The notes: a model not told the origin generated them from the letters alone. Positions 1-9,129 are shown, numbered from the stretch's first letter. The stretch: DNA of 62,371 nucleotides from an uncultured Parvularculaceae bacterium (GCA_913055785.1 CAJXLJ010000014.1:1-62371); one strand, 5' to 3'. Numbers and translations: made by a program.

Positions 1-612
1 GTCAAAGCCCGAGACGTCGCCCGCCTCATACCGTTTCTCGATGATATTGTAGATGCGTTCGGATATTTCGAGATTAGACTTCGCCACGTCCAGTCTTTCA
101 CGCTGGGCGATGATCGAGAAATAGGTGAAGGCGACATCGGATTGTACGGTTAATTCAAGACCGCGCTGGTCGAATTGCTGCGCATCGTAGCTGGCTTTTG
201 AGGCGCGCCGGTTCGCCCGGGTCTCACCGAAAATATCGAGTTGATAGGAGGCCGACAGGCGGCCCGATGTCGAGAAGTCGTCGAACCCGTTTTCGGAATT
301 GGAAGAAGCCGAGGCGCCGCCGCTGATCGACGGCAGGAGCGAAGCGGTTGCGGAACTTAGTGACGCGCGCGCCTGACGCACGCGCGCAACGCCCGCTGCA
401 AGATCCTGATTGGCGGCGAGCGCTTCGGCAATCAGCGTATCGAGATCGGGATCGCCGAACGCCCGCCACCATTCCTGTTCAACTTCCGCGCCCGGAACCG
501 AAGCAGCGTGATCGTATGAGCCCGGCATTTCAGTTAGGTCGGCGACTTGCGGCGGCGTCGACGCGCAGGCGGCGAGCATGAGCGCAGAAGATAGAAGCAG
601 AATTTTTTTCAT
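1..612 (-). CDS. NodT/TolC-family outer-membrane efflux lipoprotein (partial)
   Basis: Outer-membrane channel of a tripartite efflux pump. The start codon lies at 610-612 and the frame stays open to the left edge, giving 204 residues of what should be about 450-480. The N-terminus is a lipoprotein signal (MKKILLLSSALMLAACAS, with a LAAC lipobox). It is followed by the NodT-type segment with QEWWRAFGDPDLDTLIAEAL and a helical stretch containing ANQDLAAGVARVRQARASL, as in the first outer-membrane efflux repeat. It is transcribed with macB, whose stop lies only 4 bp upstream of its start, so it is very likely the dedicated outer-membrane partner of that pump. C-terminal half not visible. Confidence 0.9.
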   Translation of the reverse strand, partial: MKKILLLSSALMLAACASTPPQVADLTEMPGSYDHAASVPGAEVEQEWWRAFGDPDLDTLIAEALAANQDLAAGVARVRQARASLSSATASLLPSISGGASASSNSENGFDDFSTSGRLSASYQLDIFGETRANRRASKASYDAQQFDQRGLELTVQSDVAFTYFSIIAQRERLDVAKSNLEISERIYNIIEKRYEAGDVSGFD

Positions 613-616
613 ACGC

Positions 617-2545
617 TTACTCCGAGGCGAGGGCGGCGACTGGATCGAGGCGTGCAGCCTTACGCGCAGGTAGATAGCCGAATACGAGCCCTGTCATGAG
701 CGCTGAACCAAAGGCGAGGGCTGCGGGCTCCGGCGTGATCGAAATCGACATGCCGAAACGCGCGAGCGCGAGCGAAATGCCAAGGCCGAGCAACACGCCG
801 ATCAGCCCGCCAAGGCCGCCGACCACCAGGGCCTCAGTATTGAACTGCACCATGATGTCCGAGCGTCGCGCGCCAGTCGCCATCCTGACGCCGATCTCAC
901 GCGTCCTTTCACTGACGCTGACCAGCATGATGTTCATTACGCCGATACCGCCGACGAGAAGTGAAATAGCGGCGATTGAACCAAGCAGGACGGTAAACGT
1001 ATTTTGGGTTTCCTGAACGGATTCAAGCAATGAAGCCGTATTACGGATCTGGAAGTCTTCCGTACCGTGACGCGACAGAATAATCGCCTGCGCGCTTGCC
1101 TCAGTCTCCTGAATTTTCTTTGTGTCTTTGACCGCGACGGTGATCGAGGAAAGATAGTTTTGACCAAATAGGCGCATCATCCCGGTGGTGATTGGAACGA
1201 GCGCCACGTCGTCTCTGTCTTGTCCCCAGGCGGTGGCGCCTTTGGGCTCGAGAACGCCGGCGATTTCAAACGGCGCGCCGCCAATGAAAACATAATTGCC
1301 TACCGCCCCTCCCTCCGGAAAGAGGTTGTTGGCGACAGTTGCGCCAATAACGGCCACAGAGCGGCGGCTGGACTGATCGGAGTCGGTGAAAAACGCACCT
1401 TCTGTTAGCTCCCATTTCTGCGCCTGCGGCCAGTCGGCGGAGACGCCGTCGATCGAGGTTTGATAGTCGATAGATCCGACGCGTAATGTTTCCCGTCCGC
1501 TGCGCGTCGGCACGGCGGCGATGACATTCTCGAGCTCGCCAAGAGCGGCGGCGTCGGCCATGGTGAGGGTGGCGATGGCGCTGCCGCGCATGCGCGTGCC
1601 TGGCGCGCCAGGGCGCACGAACAGAAGGTTCGAGCCCATGGTTTCAATACTGGCGACAACATCCTTGGCGCTGCCCTGACCGACCGCCAGCATCGCGACC
1701 ACAGCGGAAACGCCGATTATCACACCGAGCAAGGTGAGCGACGTGCGGAAAAGGTTGGCGCGTAAGGAACGGAACGCCATTTTCACAGCTTCGTTAACCT
1801 GGGTCACAAGGCTCGGCGCGCGCGCATCTTTGCGATATACTTCACGCTCGCCCGAGGTGGTCTTCGCGCCAGTGTCGGATACGATCTTGCCGTCAGTGAT
1901 TTCGATAATGCGGTCGGCGTGAGCGGCGACGCTATGGTCATGCGTAATCAGAATGATTGTGCGGCCTTCATCATGAAGACCTTCAAGGAGAGTGAGAAGC
2001 TCAGCGCTTGAACCGGAATCAAGCGCACCCGTGGGCTCATCGGCGAGGATGACTTCAGCGTCATTCATCAGCGCGCGTGCGATAGAGACACGCTGTTGCT
2101 GACCGCCGGACATCTGGCCCGGACGGTGGCTGGCGCGATCGCCTATGCCCAGCTTTTGCAACAGCGCCAGAGCGCGGCTTTCTCGCTCGGAAAAAGCCAG
2201 ACCTGCATACATCGCTGGTGTTTCGACATTTTCCACTGCGGAAGCGTTGGCGAGTAGATTGTAGCGCTGAAAGACGAAGCCGAATGTATCGCGGCGCAAA
2301 GCGGCGAGATCGTCTGGACTAAGTTCTGCAACATCCACCCCGCGCACGCGATAGGTTCCGCCCGTCGCGCGGTCGAGACAGCCGAGGATATTCATCAGCG
2401 TCGACTTGCCGGAGCCGGATTGACCGATAATGGCGACGAACTCGCCGTCCTCGATCGTCAGGGAGACGTCATCGAGCGCGCGCACTTCTGTGTCGCCCGC
2501 GCCGTAATAACGGCGCACATTTGAGAGTTCGATCAGCGGCGTCAT
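617..2545 (-). CDS. macB: MacB-type ABC transporter, fused ATPase and permease
   Basis: Inner-membrane mechanotransmission ABC transporter (642 aa, the usual MacB size). The N-terminal nucleotide-binding domain has Walker A GQSGSGKST at residues 41-49, the signature MSGGQQQRVSIARAL and Walker B VILADEPTGALD. A linker leads to the first membrane helix near residue 270 (LFRTSLTLLGVIIGVSAVV), then the MacB periplasmic core domain, then three C-terminal FtsX-type helices with the family motif ERTREIGVRMATGA. The gene sits 2 bp after macA and 4 bp before the NodT channel gene, so all three parts of a MacAB-TolC-like exporter are co-transcribed. The substrate (macrolide, peptide, lipid or siderophore) cannot be read from sequence. 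Confidence 0.95.
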   Translation of the reverse strand: MTPLIELSNVRRYYGAGDTEVRALDDVSLTIEDGEFVAIIGQSGSGKSTLMNILGCLDRATGGTYRVRGVDVAELSPDDLAALRRDTFGFVFQRYNLLANASAVENVETPAMYAGLAFSERESRALALLQKLGIGDRASHRPGQMSGGQQQRVSIARALMNDAEVILADEPTGALDSGSSAELLTLLEGLHDEGRTIILITHDHSVAAHADRIIEITDGKIVSDTGAKTTSGEREVYRKDARAPSLVTQVNEAVKMAFRSLRANLFRTSLTLLGVIIGVSAVVAMLAVGQGSAKDVVASIETMGSNLLFVRPGAPGTRMRGSAIATLTMADAAALGELENVIAAVPTRSGRETLRVGSIDYQTSIDGVSADWPQAQKWELTEGAFFTDSDQSSRRSVAVIGATVANNLFPEGGAVGNYVFIGGAPFEIAGVLEPKGATAWGQDRDDVALVPITTGMMRLFGQNYLSSITVAVKDTKKIQETEASAQAIILSRHGTEDFQIRNTASLLESVQETQNTFTVLLGSIAAISLLVGGIGVMNIMLVSVSERTREIGVRMATGARRSDIMVQFNTEALVVGGLGGLIGVLLGLGISLALARFGMSISITPEPAALAFGSALMTGLVFGYLPARKAARLDPVAALASE

Positions 2546-2547
2546 TC

Positions 2548-3888
2548 CTACCGCCCTCTCATCCTGCGAAATTGTCGCGACATGTCTCCGCGGCGACTGT
2601 CGCCCGCCGCCGGCAATGCTGCTACTGTATTGCCAGTGACTACGGCGTCACCAGCCTCGAGGCCGTAAAGGATCTCGGCCTGCGCGCGGGTTTTGAGACC
2701 GACAAGAACCGGACGCGGCTGCGGTTCGCCGTCCGCCATAACGCGCACCAGTTTCATTTCCGCATCGGGGTTGGCTTCTCGCGCGGCGCGCATGTCATCA
2801 CGACGATCCTGGAATTTGCTGGCGTTATCATTGGGGGTCGCCGCTTGCGCCGCCATGACCGAGGAGCCGGGATTGCGCCGCCGTTCGCCGTCGCCACGTC
2901 CCTGGCCGCGCGGCCGGTCGCGCTGCGGCATATCCATCAATGCGGCGACCGGAACTAGCACTGCGTCTCGCGCCCTGCCGGTGACGAAGAAAACCTGCGC
3001 AGTCATTTCCGGCTTTAACTGGTCGTCCTTGTTTTCGACATCGAGCAGGACCTTGTAGAGGACGACGTCGTTCAAGACTTCCGGTTGCGGCAGCACTTGC
3101 CGGACTTGCGTGTTCCATTTCTTGTTGGCGGCGCCGAGGGTGGTGAAGTAGGCTTCCTGACCTGAATTAACACGTAAGACGTCGGCTTCAGAAACTTCTG
3201 CTTCGACGGTCATGACAGAGAGGTCGGCGATCCGTAAGATCGTCGGGGTTGTCTGGTTGGCGTTCAGGGTCTGACCTTCAACAGCTGACTGTGACACGAT
3301 GGTGCCGGACATCGGCGCATAGATTTTCGTAAACTGCAGTGTTGCGAGATCGCCCTGGAGAGTCGAATTCTGCCGTTCAATCTGCGCCTCAAGTTGTGAA
3401 AGGCGTGCGACGGCGATTTTAAGGTCGGCGGCTGACGCCTGGAATTCCGCCTGAGAGATGGCGTCTGCGTCATAGAGCATCTTCGCGCGGGCGGCGTCGG
3501 CTCGCGTGAGTTCCAGGGACGCTTCCTGCTGGGCGCGGGAGGCCTCAAGCTCTTTCAACTGCGCGCGGTCGGCCTCGACTTTGGCGGCGGCGAGGGTTTC
3601 GTCGATCTCGGCGAGAAGGTCGCCCTTTTCGACCCGGTCGCCGACTTCCACCAGAAAGCGTTCAAGCTGGCCCGAGACCTGGGCGCCGACGTCCACATAG
3701 TTTTTCGGCTGGACCTTCCCGGCCGCCGATATCGATACCTCAATGTCGCCGCGCACTGCTTCGGCGGTCCGGACTTCCGGCGCTTTTTCACGGCCCAGGG
3801 TGAGGGCGCCGATCAGCACGGCGCCGGCGATGGCCGCGGCGGCGATAACGACGCCGCGACGTTTCAAGACACGATTAAGGACCGACAT
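2548..3888 (-). CDS. macA: MacA-like periplasmic adaptor (HlyD/RND adaptor family)
   Basis: Membrane fusion protein linking MacB to the outer-membrane channel, 446 aa. There is one N-terminal membrane anchor (about residues 14-32). A biotinyl-lipoyl half-motif follows (VQPKNYVDVGAQVSGQLERF), then a long coiled-coil hairpin rich in Ala, Glu and Leu (about 100-190), the second lipoyl half (IYAPMSGTIVSQSAVEGQTL) and a beta-barrel domain. The odd part is a low-complexity Arg/Asp/Gln/Gly-rich insertion of roughly 60 residues (about 320-380, starting QRDRPRGQGRGDGERRR) between the beta-barrel and the membrane-proximal domain. Classical MacA lacks this. First gene of the macA-macB-nodT operon. Confidence 0.93.
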   Translation of the reverse strand: MSVLNRVLKRRGVVIAAAAIAGAVLIGALTLGREKAPEVRTAEAVRGDIEVSISAAGKVQPKNYVDVGAQVSGQLERFLVEVGDRVEKGDLLAEIDETLAAAKVEADRAQLKELEASRAQQEASLELTRADAARAKMLYDADAISQAEFQASAADLKIAVARLSQLEAQIERQNSTLQGDLATLQFTKIYAPMSGTIVSQSAVEGQTLNANQTTPTILRIADLSVMTVEAEVSEADVLRVNSGQEAYFTTLGAANKKWNTQVRQVLPQPEVLNDVVLYKVLLDVENKDDQLKPEMTAQVFFVTGRARDAVLVPVAALMDMPQRDRPRGQGRGDGERRRNPGSSVMAAQAATPNDNASKFQDRRDDMRAAREANPDAEMKLVRVMADGEPQPRPVLVGLKTRAQAEILYGLEAGDAVVTGNTVAALPAAGDSRRGDMSRQFRRMRGR

Positions 3889-4048
3889 TTTTTACCCTCT
3901 AATACGAAGCTCAATCATAGAGCCGCCGCCCGCCAACAGCCATAGAACGCGGCGCAAGCGGGATTCCGTCGCGGTACGGGGGATACACCCGGAATGGTTG
4001 TCAAAAGGCGCCGCGTCGAAGGCGTCATTGCGGCGAAAGCATGGCGGC

Positions 4049-5119
4049 CTACGCGGCGCCGGCCTTTTTGGCGTATTCCCAGGCGAGAATAGCAAGGGGC
4101 CTGATCTGCTCGCCAAGGGCGAGCCCTTGCGGAGAGGAGGCGTTGCCCTGAAGGGCGCGGGCGTAAACGCCCTGAGCGATCGAGCCCAAGCGAAACATGT
4201 TGTAGGCGAGACAGAAATTAAGATCAGGAATGGACCCTCGTCCGGTGCGCGCGCCGTAGCGCTCGACCGTTTCCTCGAGGGGCGGTATGCCGAGGTCCTC
4301 AAGGTCGAGCCCGGCGAGGCCGCCGCGCACCATCGGCGGGAAATGCCAGACCATCAGGTAGTAAGTGAAGTCCGCCAGCGGATGGCCGAGGGTCGAGAGC
4401 TCCCAGTCGAGCACGGCGATCGCCTTCGGTTCAGCCGGGTGCATGATGACATTGTCGAAGCGGAAGTCGCCGTGAACGATGCTGGTCGCATCGTCATCGG
4501 GAATGGCGGTGGGGAGCCAGCCGATGAGATTGTTCATCTCGTCGATGGTCTCGGTTTCCGCCGCCTGATACTGCTTTGACCAGCGCCCGATCTGGCGTTC
4601 GAAATAATTGCCCGGCTTGCCGTAATCGCCGAGACCGACCGCCTCGTAATCGATCATGTGAAGTTCGGCGATGGTGTCGGTGAGCGCATGAAAGAGCGGC
4701 GCGCGTTCTTCCTTGCCGACTTCCGGCAGGCTCGAATTCCAGAAGATCCGTCCTTCGACAAAATCCATGATGAAAAACGCGGTGCCGATAATGTCCGGGT
4801 CTTCACAAAGCGCATAAGTTTTTGGAACTGGAAAACCCTGCCGCCCGAGCGCCGACATAACCTTGTATTCGCGGTCGACCGCGTGCGCGGAGGGAAGGAG
4901 CTTTCCGGGAGGCTTGCGGCGAAGCACATATTTTTTCGACGGGGTCGTTATCAGATAGGTCGGGTTCGACTGGCCGCCCTTGAATTTCTTGACGCCGATC
5001 GGGCCTTCAAAACCGTCGACATGATCGCGCATGTACCGTTCAAGGCCGGCCTCATCGAATTTCAGATGATTAGGCGTTTCGTCGACGCCGGTGAAGTCGG
5101 CGGCGGGATCGGATGACAT
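4049..5119 (-). CDS. APH-family phosphotransferase (ACAD10/11-like kinase domain)
   Basis: Aminoglycoside-phosphotransferase-fold kinase, 356 aa. Visible motifs are the nucleotide-loop region FKGGQSNPTYLI, the catalytic IVHGDFRFDNVI (Brenner-type HGDxxxxN) and the metal-binding AVLDWELSTLGHP. This arrangement matches the small-molecule kinase family related to the kinase domain of eukaryotic ACAD10/ACAD11 and widespread in alphaproteobacteria, not the antibiotic-resistance enzymes. Its substrate here is unknown, and a hydroxy-acyl-CoA type is only a family-based guess. It is the last gene of the purD-hydrolase-GDT1 run and starts 11 bp after the GDT1 stop. Confidence 0.85.
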   Translation of the reverse strand: MSSDPAADFTGVDETPNHLKFDEAGLERYMRDHVDGFEGPIGVKKFKGGQSNPTYLITTPSKKYVLRRKPPGKLLPSAHAVDREYKVMSALGRQGFPVPKTYALCEDPDIIGTAFFIMDFVEGRIFWNSSLPEVGKEERAPLFHALTDTIAELHMIDYEAVGLGDYGKPGNYFERQIGRWSKQYQAAETETIDEMNNLIGWLPTAIPDDDATSIVHGDFRFDNVIMHPAEPKAIAVLDWELSTLGHPLADFTYYLMVWHFPPMVRGGLAGLDLEDLGIPPLEETVERYGARTGRGSIPDLNFCLAYNMFRLGSIAQGVYARALQGNASSPQGLALGEQIRPLAILAWEYAKKAGAA

Positions 5120-5130
5120 GGCTCTCTCCC

Positions 5131-5406
5131 TCAGGCTCTTATATGTTCCGCGACCAATAGCACGCCGATCACGATAAAGCCGAGCCCGGCGAGCAGTTTC
5201 AAGGGAAGCATGGCGAGATACTTGTCGGCGGCGGCGCCGAGGAGGACCGCTAATGCAGACGAGGCGACGAGTGCTGTCGCGGCGGCTGCAAACACAAGAG
5301 CCTTTGATTGCGACCCGTCTGATGCAAAGAGCATGGTCGCGAGTTGGGTCTTGTCGCCGAGCTCCGCAAGAAACACAGTGATGAATACGGTCAGAAATGC
5401 GCTCAT
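5131..5406 (-). CDS. Half-size GDT1/TMEM165-family cation transporter
   Basis: Small membrane protein of 91 aa with three hydrophobic helices. It carries the family signature ELGDKT at residues 15-20 (AELGDKTQLATML), which in GDT1/UPF0016/MneA proteins forms the Mn2+/Ca2+ path. Full-length members contain two such repeats. This one has a single copy, so it would have to work as a dimer, as single-domain members are thought to do. Its start codon overlaps the stop of the upstream alpha/beta hydrolase by 4 bp (ATGA), suggesting translational coupling. No second GDT1 half lies nearby. Confidence 0.85.
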   Translation of the reverse strand: MSAFLTVFITVFLAELGDKTQLATMLFASDGSQSKALVFAAAATALVASSALAVLLGAAADKYLAMLPLKLLAGLGFIVIGVLLVAEHIRA

Positions 5407-6290
5407 GGAAATGCCGTGCCGATCTTTAGGTGGAAATTGAAAAAAGCTTCGATGATGCGTTCCGGCGCTTCGGTCTGGGGATAGTGGCCGATGTCTTCGA
5501 ACAGCACCGCGTCGGCGTTCGGGACCGTTTCGCGATAGTAGTCGTAGAGATGCTTGCCGGAAACCGGATCCGCCCCGCCGTCGATCAGGCGTAAAGGTAT
5601 GCGCGCCTCAAGCAGGGCGCCGACCCAGCGTTCGCGTTTGGTTGACCGTTCAGGAATGTATTGCAGGAGTTTGTGCTGGATTTTTTGGCCGCTCTGTTCG
5701 CGGATCAGCGACCAGTGGGCGTCCAGCTCTTCGTCGTCCGGTTGCGTTTGCGCGCCGAAGATTTCCGAAAAACTTTTTTTGAAGCTTGCACGGGTCATCA
5801 AAAACCCGAGCAGGAAACCGAACGGAGAAAGACCGAACTTCTGAATGGGCCGGGGACGGTGCTGCTCGGGAAACAGGCCGCCGTTCAAAAAGCAAAGCGA
5901 ATTGATCGAGAAACTGAGCGAGCCTTCATTATGGCGCGCCAGCAATTCCTGCGCGACGGAATTGCCGTAATCATGCACGAGTAGATGCGCATCGCCGACG
6001 CCCAGCCTTTCAAGCAGGGCTTCCTGTAGGTCGGCCTGGTCGACGAGGCTGTAGGCGATGTTCCCCGGTTTGTCGGAAAGGCCGAAGCCCAGCATGTCGA
6101 GGGCGGCGAGGTTGAACTTCTTTGAAAGCGTCGGCCACATGGCGGACCAGTCCCAGGACGAGGTTGGATAGCCGTGGATCAGGAGCAGCCAGGGCTTTGC
6201 GGCGTCTTCTTCGAATGCCCAATAGGCGAGGCGATGGCCGTGGGCTTCGAAATACTGTGCGTCTTCGCGCCATGCGGCGAGTGGTTTCAT
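5403..6290 (-). CDS. Alpha/beta-fold hydrolase
   Basis: Soluble alpha/beta hydrolase of 295 aa. The oxyanion segment is LLIHGYPTSSWDWSAMW. The nucleophile region is LLVHDYGNSVAQELLARH, where Asp occupies the usual Ser position of the elbow, as in haloalkane dehalogenases and epoxide hydrolases. A C-terminal GHYPQTEAPERI supplies the histidine. The general look (HG-W, D nucleophile, cap domain) is that of the haloalkane dehalogenase / epoxide hydrolase group, but the substrate cannot be inferred. It overlaps purD by 4 bp upstream and GDT1 by 4 bp downstream. Confidence 0.88.
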   Translation of the reverse strand: MKPLAAWREDAQYFEAHGHRLAYWAFEEDAAKPWLLLIHGYPTSSWDWSAMWPTLSKKFNLAALDMLGFGLSDKPGNIAYSLVDQADLQEALLERLGVGDAHLLVHDYGNSVAQELLARHNEGSLSFSINSLCFLNGGLFPEQHRPRPIQKFGLSPFGFLLGFLMTRASFKKSFSEIFGAQTQPDDEELDAHWSLIREQSGQKIQHKLLQYIPERSTKRERWVGALLEARIPLRLIDGGADPVSGKHLYDYYRETVPNADAVLFEDIGHYPQTEAPERIIEAFFNFHLKIGTAFP

Positions 6291-7576
6291 GAAGCCCGCT
6301 CCAATGCGCGCCAGCCGATGTCGCGGCGGCAGAAGCCGTCTGGCCAGTCGATGGCGTCGACGCCCTGATAAGCGCGCTCGATGGCCTGGCGGATGTCGGC
6401 GCCGGTCGCCGTCACGTTGAGAACCCGCCCGCCATTGGAGAGAAGGCGGCCGCTGTCCTCTTTCGTGCCGGCGTGAAAGACGACGACGCCGGGCAGGGCG
6501 TTCGCCGCTTCGACGCCATGAATAGCCGAGCCTTTTTGATAGGCGCCGGGATAGCCGTTGGCGGCGAGCACGACGAGCGCCGCGGCGTCGTCGGACCAGT
6601 CAAGCGTCAGCCCGCGGAGCTCGCCGGCAGCCGCCGCGTAGAGCGCGGGCAGCAGATCGCTGTTGAGGCGGCGCATCAGGATCTGGCATTCGGGATCGCC
6701 GAAGCGGGCGTTGATTTCCACAAGCCGCGGGCGTTCGTCCTTGATCATCAGTCCGGCGTAAATCACGCCGATATACGGCGTTCCCCGCGCGCGCATTTCC
6801 TGAACGACCGGCTCGACGATCTCCTTCATCGTCCGCTCGTAGACGGCGCCAGTGAAAACCGGCGCCGGCGAGTAGGCGCCCATGCCGCCGGTGTTCGGCC
6901 CTTTATCGCCGTCATGGGCGCGTTTGTGATCCTGCGCGGCGATCATCGGCAACACCGTTTCGCCGTCGGTGATGGCGAAAAAACTCGCCTCCTCGCCTTC
7001 CATGAATTCTTCGATGACGATCGCTTCGCCGGCGTCACCGAATTTTCCGCCGAGCATCTCGTCGACGGCGCTGTCGGCGTCGGCGAGCGATTCGGCGATC
7101 ATGACGCCCTTGCCCGCAGCGAGGCCGTCGGCCTTGACCACATAGGGCGCCGTCTGAGCGCGCAGAAATTCTTTCGCTTCGTCGCCTGACGTGAAGCGCC
7201 CATAAGCAGCGGTCGGCGCGCCTGCGGCCGCACAGACTTCCTTCATGAAGCTTTTCGAGGTTTCGAGCGCCGCCGCATCCTTATCGGGGCCGAAACAAGC
7301 GATGCCGCGCTCGCGAAGGGCGTCGCCGAGCCCGGCCGCCAGCGGCGCTTCCGGGCCCACGACCACGAGATCGACATTATTGTCTGCTGCAAACGCCGTC
7401 AGCGCTGGTACATCGCTGTCGCCTATGGCCAAATGCTCGCCAATATGATTGAGACCTGGGTTGCCAGGCGCCACATAGAGCTTGGCCAAAGCCGGGCTTT
7501 GCGCAATTCTCCAGCCGAGGGCATGTTCACGGCCGCCGCCGCCGACCAACAGGACTTTCAATTGAGCCGTCTCCAT
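6287..7576 (-). CDS. purD: Phosphoribosylamine-glycine ligase (GAR synthetase)
   Basis: Catalyses the second step of purine synthesis (5-phosphoribosylamine + glycine + ATP to GAR). The N-terminal motif KVLLVGGGGREHALGWRIAQ is diagnostic. The ATP-grasp core shows the PYVVKADGLAAGKGVMIA loop, the EEFMEGEEASFFAI segment and GPNTGGMGAYSPAPVF, and the metal-site RFGDPECQ follows. I chose the ATG at 7574-7576 (METAQLKVLLVGG), giving 429 aa, the normal family length. An in-frame start 14 codons upstream would add an atypical charged leader. Head of a compact run with the hydrolase, GDT1 and APH genes, and divergent from the TonB-like gene 53 bp away. Confidence 0.97.
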   Translation of the reverse strand: METAQLKVLLVGGGGREHALGWRIAQSPALAKLYVAPGNPGLNHIGEHLAIGDSDVPALTAFAADNNVDLVVVGPEAPLAAGLGDALRERGIACFGPDKDAAALETSKSFMKEVCAAAGAPTAAYGRFTSGDEAKEFLRAQTAPYVVKADGLAAGKGVMIAESLADADSAVDEMLGGKFGDAGEAIVIEEFMEGEEASFFAITDGETVLPMIAAQDHKRAHDGDKGPNTGGMGAYSPAPVFTGAVYERTMKEIVEPVVQEMRARGTPYIGVIYAGLMIKDERPRLVEINARFGDPECQILMRRLNSDLLPALYAAAAGELRGLTLDWSDDAAALVVLAANGYPGAYQKGSAIHGVEAANALPGVVVFHAGTKEDSGRLLSNGGRVLNVTATGADIRQAIERAYQGVDAIDWPDGFCRRDIGWRALERAS

Positions 7577-7629
7577 TCTTTCGTTTTCGCGTTTAAGGCC
7601 CTCACGCTCCGGGATCAACGCTGCGCCGC

Positions 7630-9129
7630 ATGACCGGGAAGGACGATAACACGCCCGAGCCGGCGAGTGAAAAGCGTGCGCGCAAGGCGCGGGTTTTGCT
7701 GCGCCGCTATTCGCGCGCCGTGCGCCGCTGGCTGCGGCCCCTTATCGCGGCGTGGCTCAAATTTTATGGGCCGTTCGACCGCTCGAGCGCGCGATTCCTT
7801 GATTCGATCGCCGCCGTAGACCGCCGCCGCCGCATTGCGGCAATCGCTGTCGCCCTGTCAATCAATGTGATCGTGCTGACGCTGGTGTCCGTGTTCGCCC
7901 GGGTGCGGATCTGGATACCGAACGCGCCGAGCGACATGCTGCAGGTGACGCTGGTTGAAATGGCGCCGTTTGAGACGCCCGAGCTGCGCGATCCTGAAAT
8001 CGCAGAGCCCGAGCCGGAGCTCGAAGAGCCTGAACCGGAACCTGAACCAGAAGAACCGGAAGTCGTCGAGGAGCTTCAACCGGAGCCTGAGCCGGTTCAA
8101 CCGGCGCCGCTGCCGGAAACAGTTGAAGAAACCGAGCCCGAGCCCGAGCCCGACATCGAACCGGAGATCGTTGAGGAACGCGAGATTAAACCGGAGCCCG
8201 AACCTGATCCGCAGCCGGTGATCGAAGAGGTTGAGATGGAGCCGCTGATCGATCTCAACCTCGATCTCGAACCGCTGCTTGCGCCGCCCGCCGATGAGCC
8301 TGAGCCGCTCATTCCTGATCCCGTCGAGGCGCCGCAGGAAGAACTGATCCTGCAGGAGCCCGAAGAAGAAGCGCCGGAACAGGCGCCGGAAGAAGAAGCG
8401 CTTGAGCCATTGCTGTCGGTCGAGCCCGAACGCAGCGAGGAGGCGGGGCTTGATGAAATGATCGGCGATGAGGAAACTGACGGCGAAGAGTCCGCTGCAG
8501 ATGAAGCGCCGACGCCGGAAGAAGAACTTCCCGAGGAAGAAGAGCCGGAGGAGCAAGAAGTGTTTGCCGCAGAGGAACCGGCTGCAAATGACGACATGTT
8601 CGATCAGAACCCAGGGTCGGGGCGTTTTCTTACGATGCCGCGCGTTGAACTGCCCCAGGGCGATCCTTCCGCATTATCCGGCTCGTCGGGCGTTGTTGCG
8701 ATTTTCTGTCCCGAACAGTTCGAAAATGAAGACAAGGCCGCCGAATGCGCCGGGCGCCGCGAGATTCGCTCCGGCTGGCGTCCCGGCGCCAGCGGCGAGA
8801 ACTGGGCGCGCGCGGAAGAACTGCTGCGCGGCGCGCGGTCGCGCGGCCAGACGGGTCCCGATCTCGACAAGCTTCTCGGTCCGGCGGCGGCGATTGAGCT
8901 TAAAGACACAGAGACCATTCAAGGGCTCAGGGATTTCCGCCGCAATGTCGGCGATGCGGGTTCCATCTCCCAGGGCTCGAACGCGGATCGCGGTCTTGAA
9001 GCCACGCGGCCGGACATCGGGCCGCCGGTTTACCAGCCCACATGGACGCTTCGCGAGGATGAAGATCTCAGCCTTGAAGATATCGAGAAGCTGAAAAAAG
9101 AACTCGAAGAAGCAGAAGAGAAAAAATAA
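7630..9129 (+). CDS. TonB-like inner-membrane protein with long Pro/Glu-rich region
   Basis: Protein of 499 aa. It has a basic N-terminal cytoplasmic segment (1-68), one transmembrane helix (about 69-90, IAAIAVALSINVIVLTLVSV) and a TonB-like junction (SDMLQVTLVEMAPFETPEL). A very acidic region of roughly 215 residues follows (about 115-330), built of EPEPEP-type repeats, and then a C-terminal part (about 345-499) with two cysteines (IFCPEQFENEDKAAECAGR) and a charged helical tail ending EELKKELEEAEEKK-like. The topology resembles the N-terminal half of TonB/TolA energy transducers, but the C-terminal TonB domain is not recognisable. No name can be given; a periplasm-spanning role is inference. 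Confidence 0.8.
   Translation: MTGKDDNTPEPASEKRARKARVLLRRYSRAVRRWLRPLIAAWLKFYGPFDRSSARFLDSIAAVDRRRRIAAIAVALSINVIVLTLVSVFARVRIWIPNAPSDMLQVTLVEMAPFETPELRDPEIAEPEPELEEPEPEPEPEEPEVVEELQPEPEPVQPAPLPETVEETEPEPEPDIEPEIVEEREIKPEPEPDPQPVIEEVEMEPLIDLNLDLEPLLAPPADEPEPLIPDPVEAPQEELILQEPEEEAPEQAPEEEALEPLLSVEPERSEEAGLDEMIGDEETDGEESAADEAPTPEEELPEEEEPEEQEVFAAEEPAANDDMFDQNPGSGRFLTMPRVELPQGDPSALSGSSGVVAIFCPEQFENEDKAAECAGRREIRSGWRPGASGENWARAEELLRGARSRGQTGPDLDKLLGPAAAIELKDTETIQGLRDFRRNVGDAGSISQGSNADRGLEATRPDIGPPVYQPTWTLREDEDLSLEDIEKLKKELEEAEEKK

Noticed and set aside
3889-4048. Possible terminator between APH and macA genes
   Set aside because: ATTCCG/CGGAAT arms are short with a large internal region and no T-run.
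8097-8597. Ser/Gly-rich minus-strand frame and repeated pattern around 8.0-8.6 kb
   Set aside because: It is the mirror of the EPEPE-coding repeats. The repeats are irregular, in frame and not spaced like CRISPR.
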